From NCBI GenBank assembly GCA_947458305.1, contig CANGZO010000007.1:1-27443 (forward strand): DNA of 27,443 nucleotides, written 5' to 3'. The notes under the pieces are model-generated. The model ran no database searches. It saw nothing but the letters and a program-made list of their open reading frames with translations, and had not been told where the DNA came from. Of the stretch, positions 14,829 to 22,985 are shown one piece after another. Source of the stretch: Comamonadaceae bacterium (GTDB lineage: Bacteria > Pseudomonadota > Gammaproteobacteria > Burkholderiales > Burkholderiaceae_C). The first letter of the stretch is position 1; every line of letters begins with the position of its first letter. The position numbers and the translations under genes are program-made.

Positions 14829-15803
14829 ATGTCCATTACCAAACGCGATTTTCTGGCCCTCAGCGCTGCCACAGGCGCCACACTGGCCCTGCCTGCTTGG
14901 GCACAAGGCAAACCCATGTTCGACACGCTCAACATGTTCGTGCCTGCGGCCCCCGGTGGCGGCTGGGACGGCACAGCGCGCGCCATCGAGCGCGCCGCCA
15001 AGGCAGCAGGCCTGGTGGGCAATATGGCCTTTGAAAACGTCGGCGGCGCTGGCGGCATGGTGGGCCTGCCCCGCTTTGTCAACCAACGCAAGGGCCAAGG
15101 CAACATCTTGATGGTGGGTGGCTCGGTGATGATCGGCGCGGGCATCGCCAACAAGAGCCCGATCACCATCAAAAACGTCACCCCCATTGCACGCCTGACC
15201 GAAGAGGCCGGCGTCATCGTGGTGCCTGCAGCAGGCAAGATCAAAACCTGGAAGGAACTCGAAGCAGCCATCAAAGCCAACCCCAAAGCCGTCTCGGTGG
15301 CCGGGGGCAGTGCAGGCGGCACCGACCACCTGATCCTGGGCATGATGATCAAAGCACTCGGCAAAAACCCGCGCGAAGCCGCCTATGTGGCCTTTGCAGG
15401 TGGCGGCCCCGCCAACGCAGCCATTTTGGGCAACCAAGTGGTGGCGGGCATTTCGGGCTATTCCGAGTTTGAAGAACAAATCAAGGCCGGCAAGATGATC
15501 CCTCTGGCCGTCTCGGGCAAGAGCCGCATCCCTGGCGTCAACGTGCCGACTTTGTCCGAGCTGGGCATCAACGTGACCGAATCCAACTGGCGCGGCGTGT
15601 TTGCAGCCCCCGGCATCAACGATGCACAGCGCAACAACTTGATCGACTTTGTGACCCGCCTGACCCAATCGGCCGGCTGGAAACAAGAACTCGAAACCCG
15701 CAAGTGGACCAATGCCTTCATGACCGAGCGCCCTTTTGAGCGCGATCTGGCCAAAGACATTGCCGACAAAGAAGTCTTGATGAAAGAACTGGGCCTGGCA
15801 TGA
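14829..15803 (+). CDS. tctC: Tripartite tricarboxylate transporter receptor TctC
   Basis: 324 aa. AGGAGA 7 nt before ATG 14829 is a strong ribosome binding site. The signal sequence has a KR pair (MSITKRDFLALSAATGATLALPAWAQ), with cleavage after AWA. The mature protein shows the Bug/TctC pattern: MFVPAAPGGGWDGTARAI, ENVGGAGGMVGLPRFV, SVAGGSAGGTDHLILGMM, YVAFAGGGPANAAILG, AVSGKSRIPGVNVPTLSELG and WRGVFAAPGI. It binds a tricarboxylate-type ligand in the periplasm and hands it to TctAB. Its stop overlaps the tctB start (ATGA), so the two are translationally coupled. Confidence 0.93.
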   Translation: MSITKRDFLALSAATGATLALPAWAQGKPMFDTLNMFVPAAPGGGWDGTARAIERAAKAAGLVGNMAFENVGGAGGMVGLPRFVNQRKGQGNILMVGGSVMIGAGIANKSPITIKNVTPIARLTEEAGVIVVPAAGKIKTWKELEAAIKANPKAVSVAGGSAGGTDHLILGMMIKALGKNPREAAYVAFAGGGPANAAILGNQVVAGISGYSEFEEQIKAGKMIPLAVSGKSRIPGVNVPTLSELGINVTESNWRGVFAAPGINDAQRNNLIDFVTRLTQSAGWKQELETRKWTNAFMTERPFERDLAKDIADKEVLMKELGLA

Positions 15804-16264
15804 CGCCTTTGCGCCTGGCTCTTTTGCTGTTGGCCGTGTGCGGCGTGGCCGCCTGGCAGCTCACGGTCATTCCGCAATCGATGATGCAGATGACCGTGGG
15901 CCCGGTGCTGGCCCCGGCCGCCATCGTGGCAGGACTCACCTTGGTGGCGCTGCTGTACGGCTTAAGCGCTTGGCGCGGCCGTCAGGTGGACTTGAGCCAG
16001 GAAGTCGGCCAAGAAGCCCTGCCCGGCTCCACCACCCGGCTGCTGAGCTTGTTGGGCGGTGGGGTGGCCTTCATCGTGTTGGTCATCCCATTGGGCTTTG
16101 TGTTGCCGGGCACCTTGTGCGGCATGTGCATTGCCCGCGCTTTTGACGCCCCTTTCAATGGCAAGTCACTGCTCGTGTGCGGCCTGATTGCCGGCGTGTT
16201 CTGGTTTGTGTTTGCCCGCTTGCTGGGCGTGGGCCTTGGGCCTGCACTGCCTTGGTTGATTTGA
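15800..16264 (+). CDS. tctB: Tripartite tricarboxylate transporter small membrane subunit TctB
   Basis: 154 aa with four predicted membrane helices: about 2-22, 35-54, 80-100 and 125-150, the usual TctB layout. The ATG overlaps the tctC stop by four bases and tctA starts 12 bp after its end. Sequence conservation is weak in this family, so the call depends mainly on size, helix pattern and its position between tctC and tctA. It forms the small half of the sodium- or proton-driven permease. Confidence 0.9.
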   Translation: MTPLRLALLLLAVCGVAAWQLTVIPQSMMQMTVGPVLAPAAIVAGLTLVALLYGLSAWRGRQVDLSQEVGQEALPGSTTRLLSLLGGGVAFIVLVIPLGFVLPGTLCGMCIARAFDAPFNGKSLLVCGLIAGVFWFVFARLLGVGLGPALPWLI

Positions 16265-16276
16265 ATCGGATACCCC

Positions 16277-17764
16277 ATGGAAGCTTTTGATGCCCTGATG
16301 GGTGGCTTTGCCATTGCATTGCAACCCACCACCCTGATGTGGGGTTTCATTGGCTGTTTTGTCGGCACGTTGGTGGGCGTGTTGCCCGGCATTGGCCCGG
16401 CACTCACCATCGCCTTGCTGCTGCCGCTGACCTACCACGTGCCCGCCACCAGCATGTTCGTCATGTTTGCCGGCATTTACTACGGCGCGGCCTATGGCGG
16501 CTCCACCACCTCCATCTTGCTCAACACCCCGGGCGAATCTGCCGCCGTGGTCACTGCGCTCGAGGGCAACAAAATGGCCCGGCGTGGCCGCGCTGGGCAA
16601 GCGCTGGCCACGGCAGCGATTGGCAGCTTTGTGGCCGGCACCATCGGCACCTTGGCGCTGACCTTTTTTGCGCCTCTGGTGGTCGATGCGGCTTTGGCCT
16701 TTGGCCCGGCCGAATACTTCAGCCTCATGGTGCTGTCGCTGGTGGCGGTGTCGGCCGTGCTGGGCAACTCCATGTTGCGCGGTTTGGTGGCCCTGAGCCT
16801 GGGCTTGCTGCTGGGCATGGTGGGCATCGACCTGCAAACCGGCCAAGCCCGTTTCACCTTTGGACGCCCCGAACTGCTCGACGGCATCGAGGTCACCGTG
16901 GCCGCGGTGGGCCTGTTTGCCGTGGGCGAAGCGCTGTACCTGGCCTGGCAGGGGCGCGAGTCCAAAGGCGGCGAGGTCATGAAGCTTTCGGGCAGCCTCT
17001 GGATGAGCAAAAAGGACTGGTCACGCTCGTGGAAAGCCTGGTTCCGGGGCGCGTTCTATGGCTTTCCGATTGGCGCCATGCCCGCAGGCGGGGCCGAGCT
17101 GCCCACGCTGCTGTCTTACTACACCGAGAAAAAACTCTCCAAACACCCCGAAGAGTTTGGCCACGGCGCGATCGAAGGCGTGGCAGGCCCTGAAGCTGCC
17201 AACAACGCCGCAGCAGCTGGCGTGCTCATGCCCCTGCTCACGCTGGGCATCCCCACATCCGCCACGGCCGCCATCATGCTCTCAGCCTTTGAAGGCTATG
17301 GCATCCAGACCGGCCCGCAGCTGTTCAGCCAACAAGGCGGCTTGGTCTGGACGCTGATCGCCAGTCTTTATATCGGCAACGTGATCTTGCTGGTGCTCAA
17401 CCTGCCGCTGGTGAGCCTGTGGGTCAAGCTGCTCAAGATACCGCCACCTTGGCTGTATGCGGGCATCATCGTCATCTCAACAGCGGGCGTTTACGGCGCA
17501 GGCAACTCGGTCTTCAACGTGGGCTTGCTGTTTGTCTTTGGCCTGCTGGGTTATGTGATGCGGCGCTTTGACTTTCCAGCCGCGCCGCTCATCGTGGGTC
17601 TGATTCTGGCCCCCATGGCCGAACAATCCATGCGCCAGGCGCTGACCATCAGCCAAGGTGAATGGTCCACCTTCTTCACACGGCCCCTGTCTGGCAGCCT
17701 CATGGCGATCTCGGTTTTGCTGCTCGTTGCTCCGACAGTTTGGCGGCACTTTCGAGGCCGCTAA
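16277..17764 (+). CDS. tctA: Tripartite tricarboxylate transporter large permease TctA
   Basis: 495 aa, about 10-12 membrane helices, typical TctA length. Conserved family segments include TLVGVLPGIGPALTIALLLP, MFAGIYYGAAYGGSTTSILL, NTPGESAAVVTALEGNKMAR, FGHGAIEGVAGPEAANNAAA and LMPLLTLGIPTSATAAIM. It forms the transport pathway and uses an ion gradient to import the ligand presented by TctC. A short 106-bp gap without a clear terminator separates it from the second receptor gene, so read-through is plausible. Confidence 0.95.
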   Translation: MEAFDALMGGFAIALQPTTLMWGFIGCFVGTLVGVLPGIGPALTIALLLPLTYHVPATSMFVMFAGIYYGAAYGGSTTSILLNTPGESAAVVTALEGNKMARRGRAGQALATAAIGSFVAGTIGTLALTFFAPLVVDAALAFGPAEYFSLMVLSLVAVSAVLGNSMLRGLVALSLGLLLGMVGIDLQTGQARFTFGRPELLDGIEVTVAAVGLFAVGEALYLAWQGRESKGGEVMKLSGSLWMSKKDWSRSWKAWFRGAFYGFPIGAMPAGGAELPTLLSYYTEKKLSKHPEEFGHGAIEGVAGPEAANNAAAAGVLMPLLTLGIPTSATAAIMLSAFEGYGIQTGPQLFSQQGGLVWTLIASLYIGNVILLVLNLPLVSLWVKLLKIPPPWLYAGIIVISTAGVYGAGNSVFNVGLLFVFGLLGYVMRRFDFPAAPLIVGLILAPMAEQSMRQALTISQGEWSTFFTRPLSGSLMAISVLLLVAPTVWRHFRGR

Positions 17765-17870
17765 AGCCCTTCCCACCTGGGGTTTTTGATACGTAATTTC
17801 CCTCTTCAAAACGCCTGTTTTTTTTGTTCTGATTGTGGCTTCAATTTTTTCAACCACACCGACAAAAGAC

Positions 17871-18872
17871 ATGAACCCCAACGACACCTCATCGATCCAA
17901 AGACGCGACTACCTCAAGTGGATGGGCGCAGCAGGTATGGCTGCAGCAGGCGTTTCCAGCCACGCCCAATCGGCCTGGCCCAGCAAGCCCATTCGCTGGA
18001 TCATCCCCTTCGCATCCGGTGGCACCTCCAGCATCGTAGCCCGTGGCGTTGCCGCCCAGCTGACCAAGCAAATGGGCCAGTCCTTTGTCATTGACAACAA
18101 AGGCGGCGGCGGCGGTGTACCCGCCATGCAAGAGATGCTCCGCGCTCCGGCCGACGGCTACACCATCATCATGAGCCACATTGGCCTGATGGCGGTGAAC
18201 CCCCTGATCTACCCCGACAGCGGCTACGACGTGAACAAAGACTTTGTGCCCGTCACCTTGCTCTCCCGCGTACCCAGCCTGTTTGTGGTGCACAAAGACG
18301 TGCCTGCCAACGACTTCAAGTCTTTGGTGGCCTATGTCAAGTCCCGCCCCGGCCAGCTCAACTACGCTTCGGCGGGCAATGCCAGTGCGGGCCACCTGGC
18401 CATGGAAGCGCTGAAATTGGCCACCGGCATGTTCATCACGCACATCCCCTACCGCGGCACAGGCCCCGCCCTCAACGACGTGCTGGCCGGTCGCATTCAA
18501 TTGTTGTCCGCAGGCACACCAGCCCTCTTGCCGCACATCAAGAGCGGCGCTTTGCGCTGCATTGCCACAGGTGCCACCGAGCGGCTTTCGGTATTGCCCG
18601 ATGTGCCCACCGTGGCAGAGCTCGGCTTCAAAAACTTTGAAACCGTGCAGTGGTACGGCATCCACGCCCGTGCTGGCACGCCACCCGAGATCATCAACCG
18701 TCTGCAACAAGAATGCGCCAAAGCGGTGAAATCGCCAGAAATCATGGCGCAAAACGCGGCCGAAAGCGCCACGCCGGGTGGCGGCACTCCTGCTGAATAT
18801 GGCGCCTATGTGGCCCGCGAACAAGCGCGCTGGAAAGAAGTGGTCATCAAAGCCCAGATTCGTCCGGGTTGA
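17871..18872 (+). CDS. Second TctC/Bug-family periplasmic receptor
   Basis: 333 aa from ATG 17871 (MNPNDTSSIQRRDYLKWMGA); a GTG at 17835 in the same frame is possible. The signal peptide carries a twin arginine (QRRDYLKWMGAAGMAAAG), so Tat export is possible, with cleavage near SHA-QSAWP. The mature part has the Bug pattern: KPIRWIIPFASGGTSSIVAR, NKGGGGGVPAMQEMLRAPAD, LNYASAGNASAGHLAMEAL, THIPYRGTGPALNDVLAGRI and LPDVPTVAELGF. It is clearly different from the first TctC. It may use the upstream TctBA pair with another ligand, or act as an orphan receptor, as many Bug proteins do. Confidence 0.9.
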   Translation: MNPNDTSSIQRRDYLKWMGAAGMAAAGVSSHAQSAWPSKPIRWIIPFASGGTSSIVARGVAAQLTKQMGQSFVIDNKGGGGGVPAMQEMLRAPADGYTIIMSHIGLMAVNPLIYPDSGYDVNKDFVPVTLLSRVPSLFVVHKDVPANDFKSLVAYVKSRPGQLNYASAGNASAGHLAMEALKLATGMFITHIPYRGTGPALNDVLAGRIQLLSAGTPALLPHIKSGALRCIATGATERLSVLPDVPTVAELGFKNFETVQWYGIHARAGTPPEIINRLQQECAKAVKSPEIMAQNAAESATPGGGTPAEYGAYVAREQARWKEVVIKAQIRPG

Positions 18873-18880
18873 TCACCGGA

Positions 18881-20263
18881 TCATGGCTTGGACGTGCGCC
18901 TGCTTTGCAGCATGGCCACGTTCATCTCGCCGTCGAGCGCGGACGCATAAAAACGCTCAATCATCTGCACCGATGTTCTGGCATTGCGGGCCAATGTGAG
19001 CATGTCAATGCCCTGGCCATAGAGCAGCCGAAACATGATCGACGTGTGCCGCAAGCAATAAAGCGTGCGCAAGCGACCCATCGCATCTTCTGGGGCCACA
19101 CCGGCCTCGCGCATCACCCACTTGAACCAAAAGCCCAGCACGGCCAAGGCGTAGTTGCGGTCTGTTTCGGCGGGTAAAAACACATAGTCTTCTGGCCCGC
19201 CACGGCCATCTCGCTGTGCCTGCGCCAGCGCAGCCTCATAAACCTGGACCGCAGGGCGCAATGTCACCATGGGCGCGTCGTGGCGCTTGGTCTGCGGCAA
19301 GGTCATGCGCAAATAGACACTGCTGCCACGCACCACCTGCACATGCTTGTGCTTGAGTTGGCGCAAGTCTCCAGGCCGCACAAAACTGTTCACCATGAAT
19401 CGAATCGCCCAAGCCATGTCCGGCGGCAGACTCAGGTTGCGCGGCTGCACCCAAAAGCGCTCACGATGCCCGTTTGAGGCCTTGACCTCGGGGGCCTTGT
19501 CGCCTCTGCGCACCAAACGGTGGGCCGTGCGCACCACAGCCGCGTACTCTTTCAGGCTCAGCATCGAGCGGGGTCGGTTGGCCACCTTGATCGTGGGCAA
19601 CTCGGGCACTTCACGCAAAAAACCGTGGCGAATGGCCAGCTTGAGCAGTTTGCGCACCACCACCAAGTATTGCGACACGGTGGTCGAACTCAAATGGGCG
19701 TCTGTCAAGCGCTTGACAAACGCGTCCATCATCATGGGCGTGACCTGAGAAGGCGGAATGTATTTGAAGTACGGCAATACATGGGCGTCCAGCCGGTTTT
19801 TCAAGATGCCAACAGATGCCGCACTCAACTCCCCACGTTGAACCCGCTGGTTTTCTTGCGCAATCAGCTGATCAGCCAGCACATCAAAGTTATTGGCGCG
19901 CATGGCCCCTTGGGTCATGACCGAGTCGGCCATCACCGATCGCTTGCGTGGACTCAGCTTGGGCCGCGGAGCAGGTACAGGGAATCCCTGCTCCTGATCA
20001 AGCTCACCCAGCTCTTCCAAGTCGTCTGATTCGCCCACCGTCTCTTCATTTTCATTTTTGTTGTTTTTCACTTTTTGCGAAGCAGTCCGTCCACCCTTCG
20101 ACATCTCCCGCCACGCGTCAGGACTGACCACATAAAACACCGGCTGATTGGCATCCAAGATGGCCACGGCAGACGCCCCTGATTCCCCTACGATATTCAA
20201 GGGTTTTACCAAGAAGTCGTCAAGGCTTGCGCACAAGAAACCGAAGAGAGGGCGGACGGTCAT
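18881..20263 (-). CDS. Tyrosine recombinase/integrase with antitoxin-like N-terminal region
   Basis: 460 aa from ATG 20263; an ATG 45 bp upstream (20308) is an alternative, and neither has a strong ribosome binding site. Residues about 13-56 (...SGASAVAILDANQPVFYVVS, then PDAWREM) resemble the core of Phd/StbD-type antitoxins. Residues 57-125 are a charged, probably disordered linker. The core-binding (SAM-like) domain spans about 126-220 and the catalytic domain about 235-445. Catalytic candidates are Arg296 (FVRPGDLRQL), Lys326 (PQTKRHD), Arg405 within YCLRHTS, and nucleophile Tyr439 (MIERFYA). The usual His of HxxR is Tyr402, and the later His/Trp position is probably Arg429. It is convergent with the TctC-like gene (8 bp gap) and divergent from the porin. 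No tRNA or phage genes flank it. Confidence 0.82.
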   Translation of the reverse strand: MTVRPLFGFLCASLDDFLVKPLNIVGESGASAVAILDANQPVFYVVSPDAWREMSKGGRTASQKVKNNKNENEETVGESDDLEELGELDQEQGFPVPAPRPKLSPRKRSVMADSVMTQGAMRANNFDVLADQLIAQENQRVQRGELSAASVGILKNRLDAHVLPYFKYIPPSQVTPMMMDAFVKRLTDAHLSSTTVSQYLVVVRKLLKLAIRHGFLREVPELPTIKVANRPRSMLSLKEYAAVVRTAHRLVRRGDKAPEVKASNGHRERFWVQPRNLSLPPDMAWAIRFMVNSFVRPGDLRQLKHKHVQVVRGSSVYLRMTLPQTKRHDAPMVTLRPAVQVYEAALAQAQRDGRGGPEDYVFLPAETDRNYALAVLGFWFKWVMREAGVAPEDAMGRLRTLYCLRHTSIMFRLLYGQGIDMLTLARNARTSVQMIERFYASALDGEMNVAMLQSRRTSKP

Positions 20264-20542
20264 GCGGTTATCTTGAAAAAAGAATGCCGCGTTTTTCGCT
20301 CTGACCATTGCAACAAACAGAAGCCAATACCCTTAAATAAACAGGGTAAAAATACCTCAAAATTTGCAAAATAGTGTATGCAAAAAATCGAAGGGTTTTT
20401 AACATAAGACATTCATAAAGCATTCATGACACGACCAAAAATGGGCACTAAAAGCGGAGTTTTGAACAATCAAAATGACCGTGTCAAAAAAATGAAATTG
20501 TTCGTGAAACGTGGTCATTTTGAGAAAGCTGTAAAACCATAG
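20264..20542. repeat. AT-rich, repeat-dense intergenic region between recombinase and porin
   Basis: No gene is seen. Inverted repeats: TACCCT/AGGGTA (20328-20348); TGACACG (20427-20433) with CGTGTCA (20480-20486); GAACAAT (20464-20470) with ATTGTTC (20497-20503); TCAAAATGACC (20470-20480) with GGTCATTTTGA (20513-20523). The last two pairs interlock in the order a-b-a'-b'. CATTCAT is directly repeated at 20411 and 20421. The region is much more AT-rich than its surroundings. It must contain the upstream regions of both the recombinase and porin genes. Confidence 0.75.
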
Positions 20543-21601
20543 AGTGACATTCTTCAAATTAACTCTTTACTCGACAAATCTAACAGCAATGTAGCTGCTC
20601 TGGCTGTTCTGGCAGTTTCGGGCGCTGCTTTCGCTCAATCCACAGCCACCATTTCTGGCTCTATCTCTGTTGGTGTCATGGACACTGGCAACGCTGGCGG
20701 AACAGCTGCCGTTTCCACATTGGGTGGTGGCGCCAACGCCATCAACATCGTGACTGCTGAAGACCTCGGCGGTGGCCTGCGTGGCGGTTTTGACAGCCAA
20801 ATGCGTTTCAACGCAGCTACTGGCGACCGTAACTCCTCAGGCACAGGCAATGCCCTGATGCACGGCGCCAACGTTTACCTGTCGGGTGGTTTCGGAACCG
20901 TTCGCATGGGCAAGATCATCGAAGCTAGCAACTGCGGCTTTGACGTCTGGGGCTGCACAGGCGGCGCAGGCATGATGGCTGGTCACGCTACTAGCGCTGG
21001 TCATGCTTCTACAGGCATCAGTGCTCTGGTTGCTGCTGGTACCATCGCCAACTCTGTTAGCTACACCACGCCCACCGTCAACGGTTTCAGCGCCAGCTAC
21101 CACACCTCGCTGTCTGTTGCTAGCCGCAACAACGAGCGTTCGGTTCTGAACCTGAGCTACGCCAAAGGCCCTCTGTCTGCTCAATACATTGAGCGTAAGA
21201 ACACCTCAAACGTTGCAGCTGACAATGGCGCAACTGCCGTCTCTATTCTTGATGGCAACGGCAAGTCCACTGGTATCGCAGTTGGCTACGACTTCGGCGT
21301 GGCCAAACTGAACGTGTTCAACGCCAAGACCGATAAAGCAACTACCGCTGGTGTTACCTTCCCCGCCTCTAACGTTGACGCAGACATCACTGGCTTCACC
21401 GCCAGCATGCCCATGGGTGCTTACACCTTGTTGGCTGGTTACGCCAAGGACAAGAAAGCAGCTGCAACTGCTGACACCAAGATCGCTGCTGGCGTGAACT
21501 ACGCTCTCAGCAAGCGCACCACCCTGGGCGCTGACGTGTTCAAGTCCGAAGCTGTCAATGCTGGCACAGGCTTTGTGATCCGCGCACGCCACACTTTCTA
21601 A
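20543..21601 (+). CDS. Gram-negative porin, 5' end without a recognisable start codon
   Basis: The frame opens after TAG at 20540-20542 and encodes a signal-peptide core VAALAVLAVSGAAFA-QST, then a porin of about 320 residues: QSTATISGSISVGVMDTG, AEDLGGGLRGGFDSQMRF, YLSGGFGTVRMGKII, NSVSYTTPTVNGFSASYH, GVNYALSKRTTLGADVF, ending FVIRARHTF with the C-terminal Phe of trimeric porins. The first in-frame ATG (20678) lies after the signal peptide and would give a cytoplasmic truncated protein. Between the stop and the signal peptide there is no ATG, GTG or TTG in frame; only ATT or CTG could serve. Codon use is biased to GCT, AAC and CTG, as in highly expressed genes. It may be a silent or damaged gene, or use a rare start. 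The family forms general diffusion pores. Confidence 0.8.
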   Translation, partial: SDILQINSLLDKSNSNVAALAVLAVSGAAFAQSTATISGSISVGVMDTGNAGGTAAVSTLGGGANAINIVTAEDLGGGLRGGFDSQMRFNAATGDRNSSGTGNALMHGANVYLSGGFGTVRMGKIIEASNCGFDVWGCTGGAGMMAGHATSAGHASTGISALVAAGTIANSVSYTTPTVNGFSASYHTSLSVASRNNERSVLNLSYAKGPLSAQYIERKNTSNVAADNGATAVSILDGNGKSTGIAVGYDFGVAKLNVFNAKTDKATTAGVTFPASNVDADITGFTASMPMGAYTLLAGYAKDKKAAATADTKIAAGVNYALSKRTTLGADVFKSEAVNAGTGFVIRARHTF

Positions 21602-21608
21602 TCCCACG

Positions 21609-21673
21609 CTGGCGCAAGCCAGTTGAGATTTAGAAAACCCAAAACCCACCGTGGCAACACGGTGGGTTTTTTT
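21609..21673 (+). terminator. Double hairpin and rho-independent terminator of the first porin
   Basis: Hairpin CTGGC-GCAA-GCCAG at 21609-21622 is followed by a perfect 13-bp stem with GCAA loop (AAAACCCACCGTG at 21641-21653 pairing with CACGGTGGGTTTT at 21658-21670) and a T tract. It is a textbook strong terminator. The same module follows the second porin. Confidence 0.93.
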
Positions 21674-21906
21674 ACGACTGCATGCTAGCGGTGCAGTCTC
21701 AAAACAGCTATGTGCAACATGTCGTTTATAACGAGACCAGTCAAAAATCCCGCTCTTGGCTGGCTCATCTTCAATGACGAACAAGTCATGCAGATATTTG
21801 GATGTTCACATTTTGGCAGCCACGCCATAGTCCCATTTTTCTGGTTTGACCCTTAGGGTTACCTGTAGCGATCGATGAAATTCACCATCGCCGAAAAAAA
21901 CTCCGT
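21674..21906. other. Intergenic region between the first porin terminator and the hydrolase gene
   Basis: No credible gene. A 7-bp inverted repeat GACTGCA/TGCAGTC lies at 21676-21698, and the 11-bp palindrome-like ACCCTTAGGGT at 21849-21859 echoes the ACCCT/AGGGT repeat upstream of the recombinase. Small open frames here are unsupported. Confidence 0.4.
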
Positions 21907-22842
21907 TCACGCCGCATCCGTGGCACCCAAAGACGCTCCCAAAGTCTGGCCATTGCCCCATGTTGCAGTGCGGCGCACCAAAGGACCGGCGTAAGCGTTA
22001 TGGGCCATATCCTCGATGTACAACACCTCGATTTGCCCACCATTTTTCTGCACTCTCGAGACCCACTCCAAAGCGTTAGGGATGCGTTTACCTGGATGCG
22101 TGCGGTTACAAAACAAAGCGGAACCCGCAGGGACATTGAGAAATTGAATGTTCAGACTGCAGTCATCACTCAATGTCCAGCGATTTCCCTTTGGGTCAAG
22201 GTTGCCGAAGTCATCAAGCTTCCCAAAGACAAGTTGTACAGGCACCTTGATCTCATCCGGCAAGCCAAGTCCAATGGGTGTGACGCCTTCTGCAATGACG
22301 CCTTTGACATGCAAAGGATCCACCAACCCGGCCAGATTCGCCACGACGGCTGCACCATTCGAGATACCAAAAAGATAAATGCGTCGGGTATCAATGTCGG
22401 TGCGCTGCTTGGCCCAGCGATAAGCAGCCAATGCGGTCGTGTAGATCATGCGCTGACGTGCTTCGTTGGTGACCGAACGTGCCCAGAAAAGCGAGCTACG
22501 GCCAGTCAAGCCTTGCATTGCATAGGCATCAAAAGCGAGAGTGGCCATACCGTGCTGGAAAAAAGCGTCATCCGACTTCAGAACATCGTTGATACCACCA
22601 CCGCCGTGAACACTGATCATGAGGGGCGGTTGATGAGCGCCGGCAGGAATTCGAAACCTGACTTGAGCCTCACAGGGATCAAAACCTCCCATGCGTCCCG
22701 AAACGGTAAAGAAGTCCGGTCTGAGGGGAACCAAAGCCAGCTCTCCCCTGTCCTGGGGTGAGCAGGTTATAGAAGGTGCCGCCCAAGTCGCAGCAGAAAA
22801 CCCAGATACAAGCCAGGCAAATAACCAAACTTTCAATTGCAT
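21907..22842 (-). CDS. Secreted alpha/beta hydrolase (dienelactone-hydrolase/esterase-like)
   Basis: 311 aa from ATG 22842, with GGAAG just upstream as a strong ribosome binding site. The signal peptide is MQLKVWLFAWLVSGFSAATWA-APS. The fold is an alpha/beta hydrolase: oxyanion region MISVHGGGGIND, nucleophile elbow LFGISNGAAV (Ser in GISNG), a likely acid in FGKLDDFGN, and a likely catalytic His in EDMAHNAY. Four cysteines in the mature protein (CSPQ, DPCEA, DDCSL, LFCNR) could form periplasmic disulfides. The substrate is unknown; a periplasmic esterase or dienelactone-hydrolase-like role is the best guess. It lies between the two porins, on the opposite strand. Confidence 0.8.
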   Translation of the reverse strand: MQLKVWLFAWLVSGFSAATWAAPSITCSPQDRGELALVPLRPDFFTVSGRMGGFDPCEAQVRFRIPAGAHQPPLMISVHGGGGINDVLKSDDAFFQHGMATLAFDAYAMQGLTGRSSLFWARSVTNEARQRMIYTTALAAYRWAKQRTDIDTRRIYLFGISNGAAVVANLAGLVDPLHVKGVIAEGVTPIGLGLPDEIKVPVQLVFGKLDDFGNLDPKGNRWTLSDDCSLNIQFLNVPAGSALFCNRTHPGKRIPNALEWVSRVQKNGGQIEVLYIEDMAHNAYAGPLVRRTATWGNGQTLGASLGATDAA

Positions 22843-22985
22843 CGCACTTCCTTGTGTATTGGTTGCTCTTCTCGACTGAATTCAAAGGCGCCATCGAAAT
22901 CAAAACCGCGGCTTTGCTGACGAGTCCTGCGACTTTGCAGAGTTTCCCTGATTGTCTATCGTGTCCAAAATTGCGGAACTGGCGA
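22843..22985. other. Divergent upstream region of the hydrolase and the second porin
   Basis: The 143-bp gap must hold promoters for both genes. Apart from the ribosome binding sites at each end, no clear -35/-10 pair or repeat was identified. The porin reading frame stays open across it, but the translated stretch has no porin or signal-peptide character. Confidence 0.4.

Noticed and set aside
16166..17010. Minus-strand open frames inside tctB/tctA
   Set aside because: These are antisense to conserved transporter genes and have no start context or domain.
21206..21784. Minus-strand open frame crossing the first porin terminator
   Set aside because: It is the reverse complement of the porin and its terminator hairpin, with serine/cysteine-rich shadow composition.
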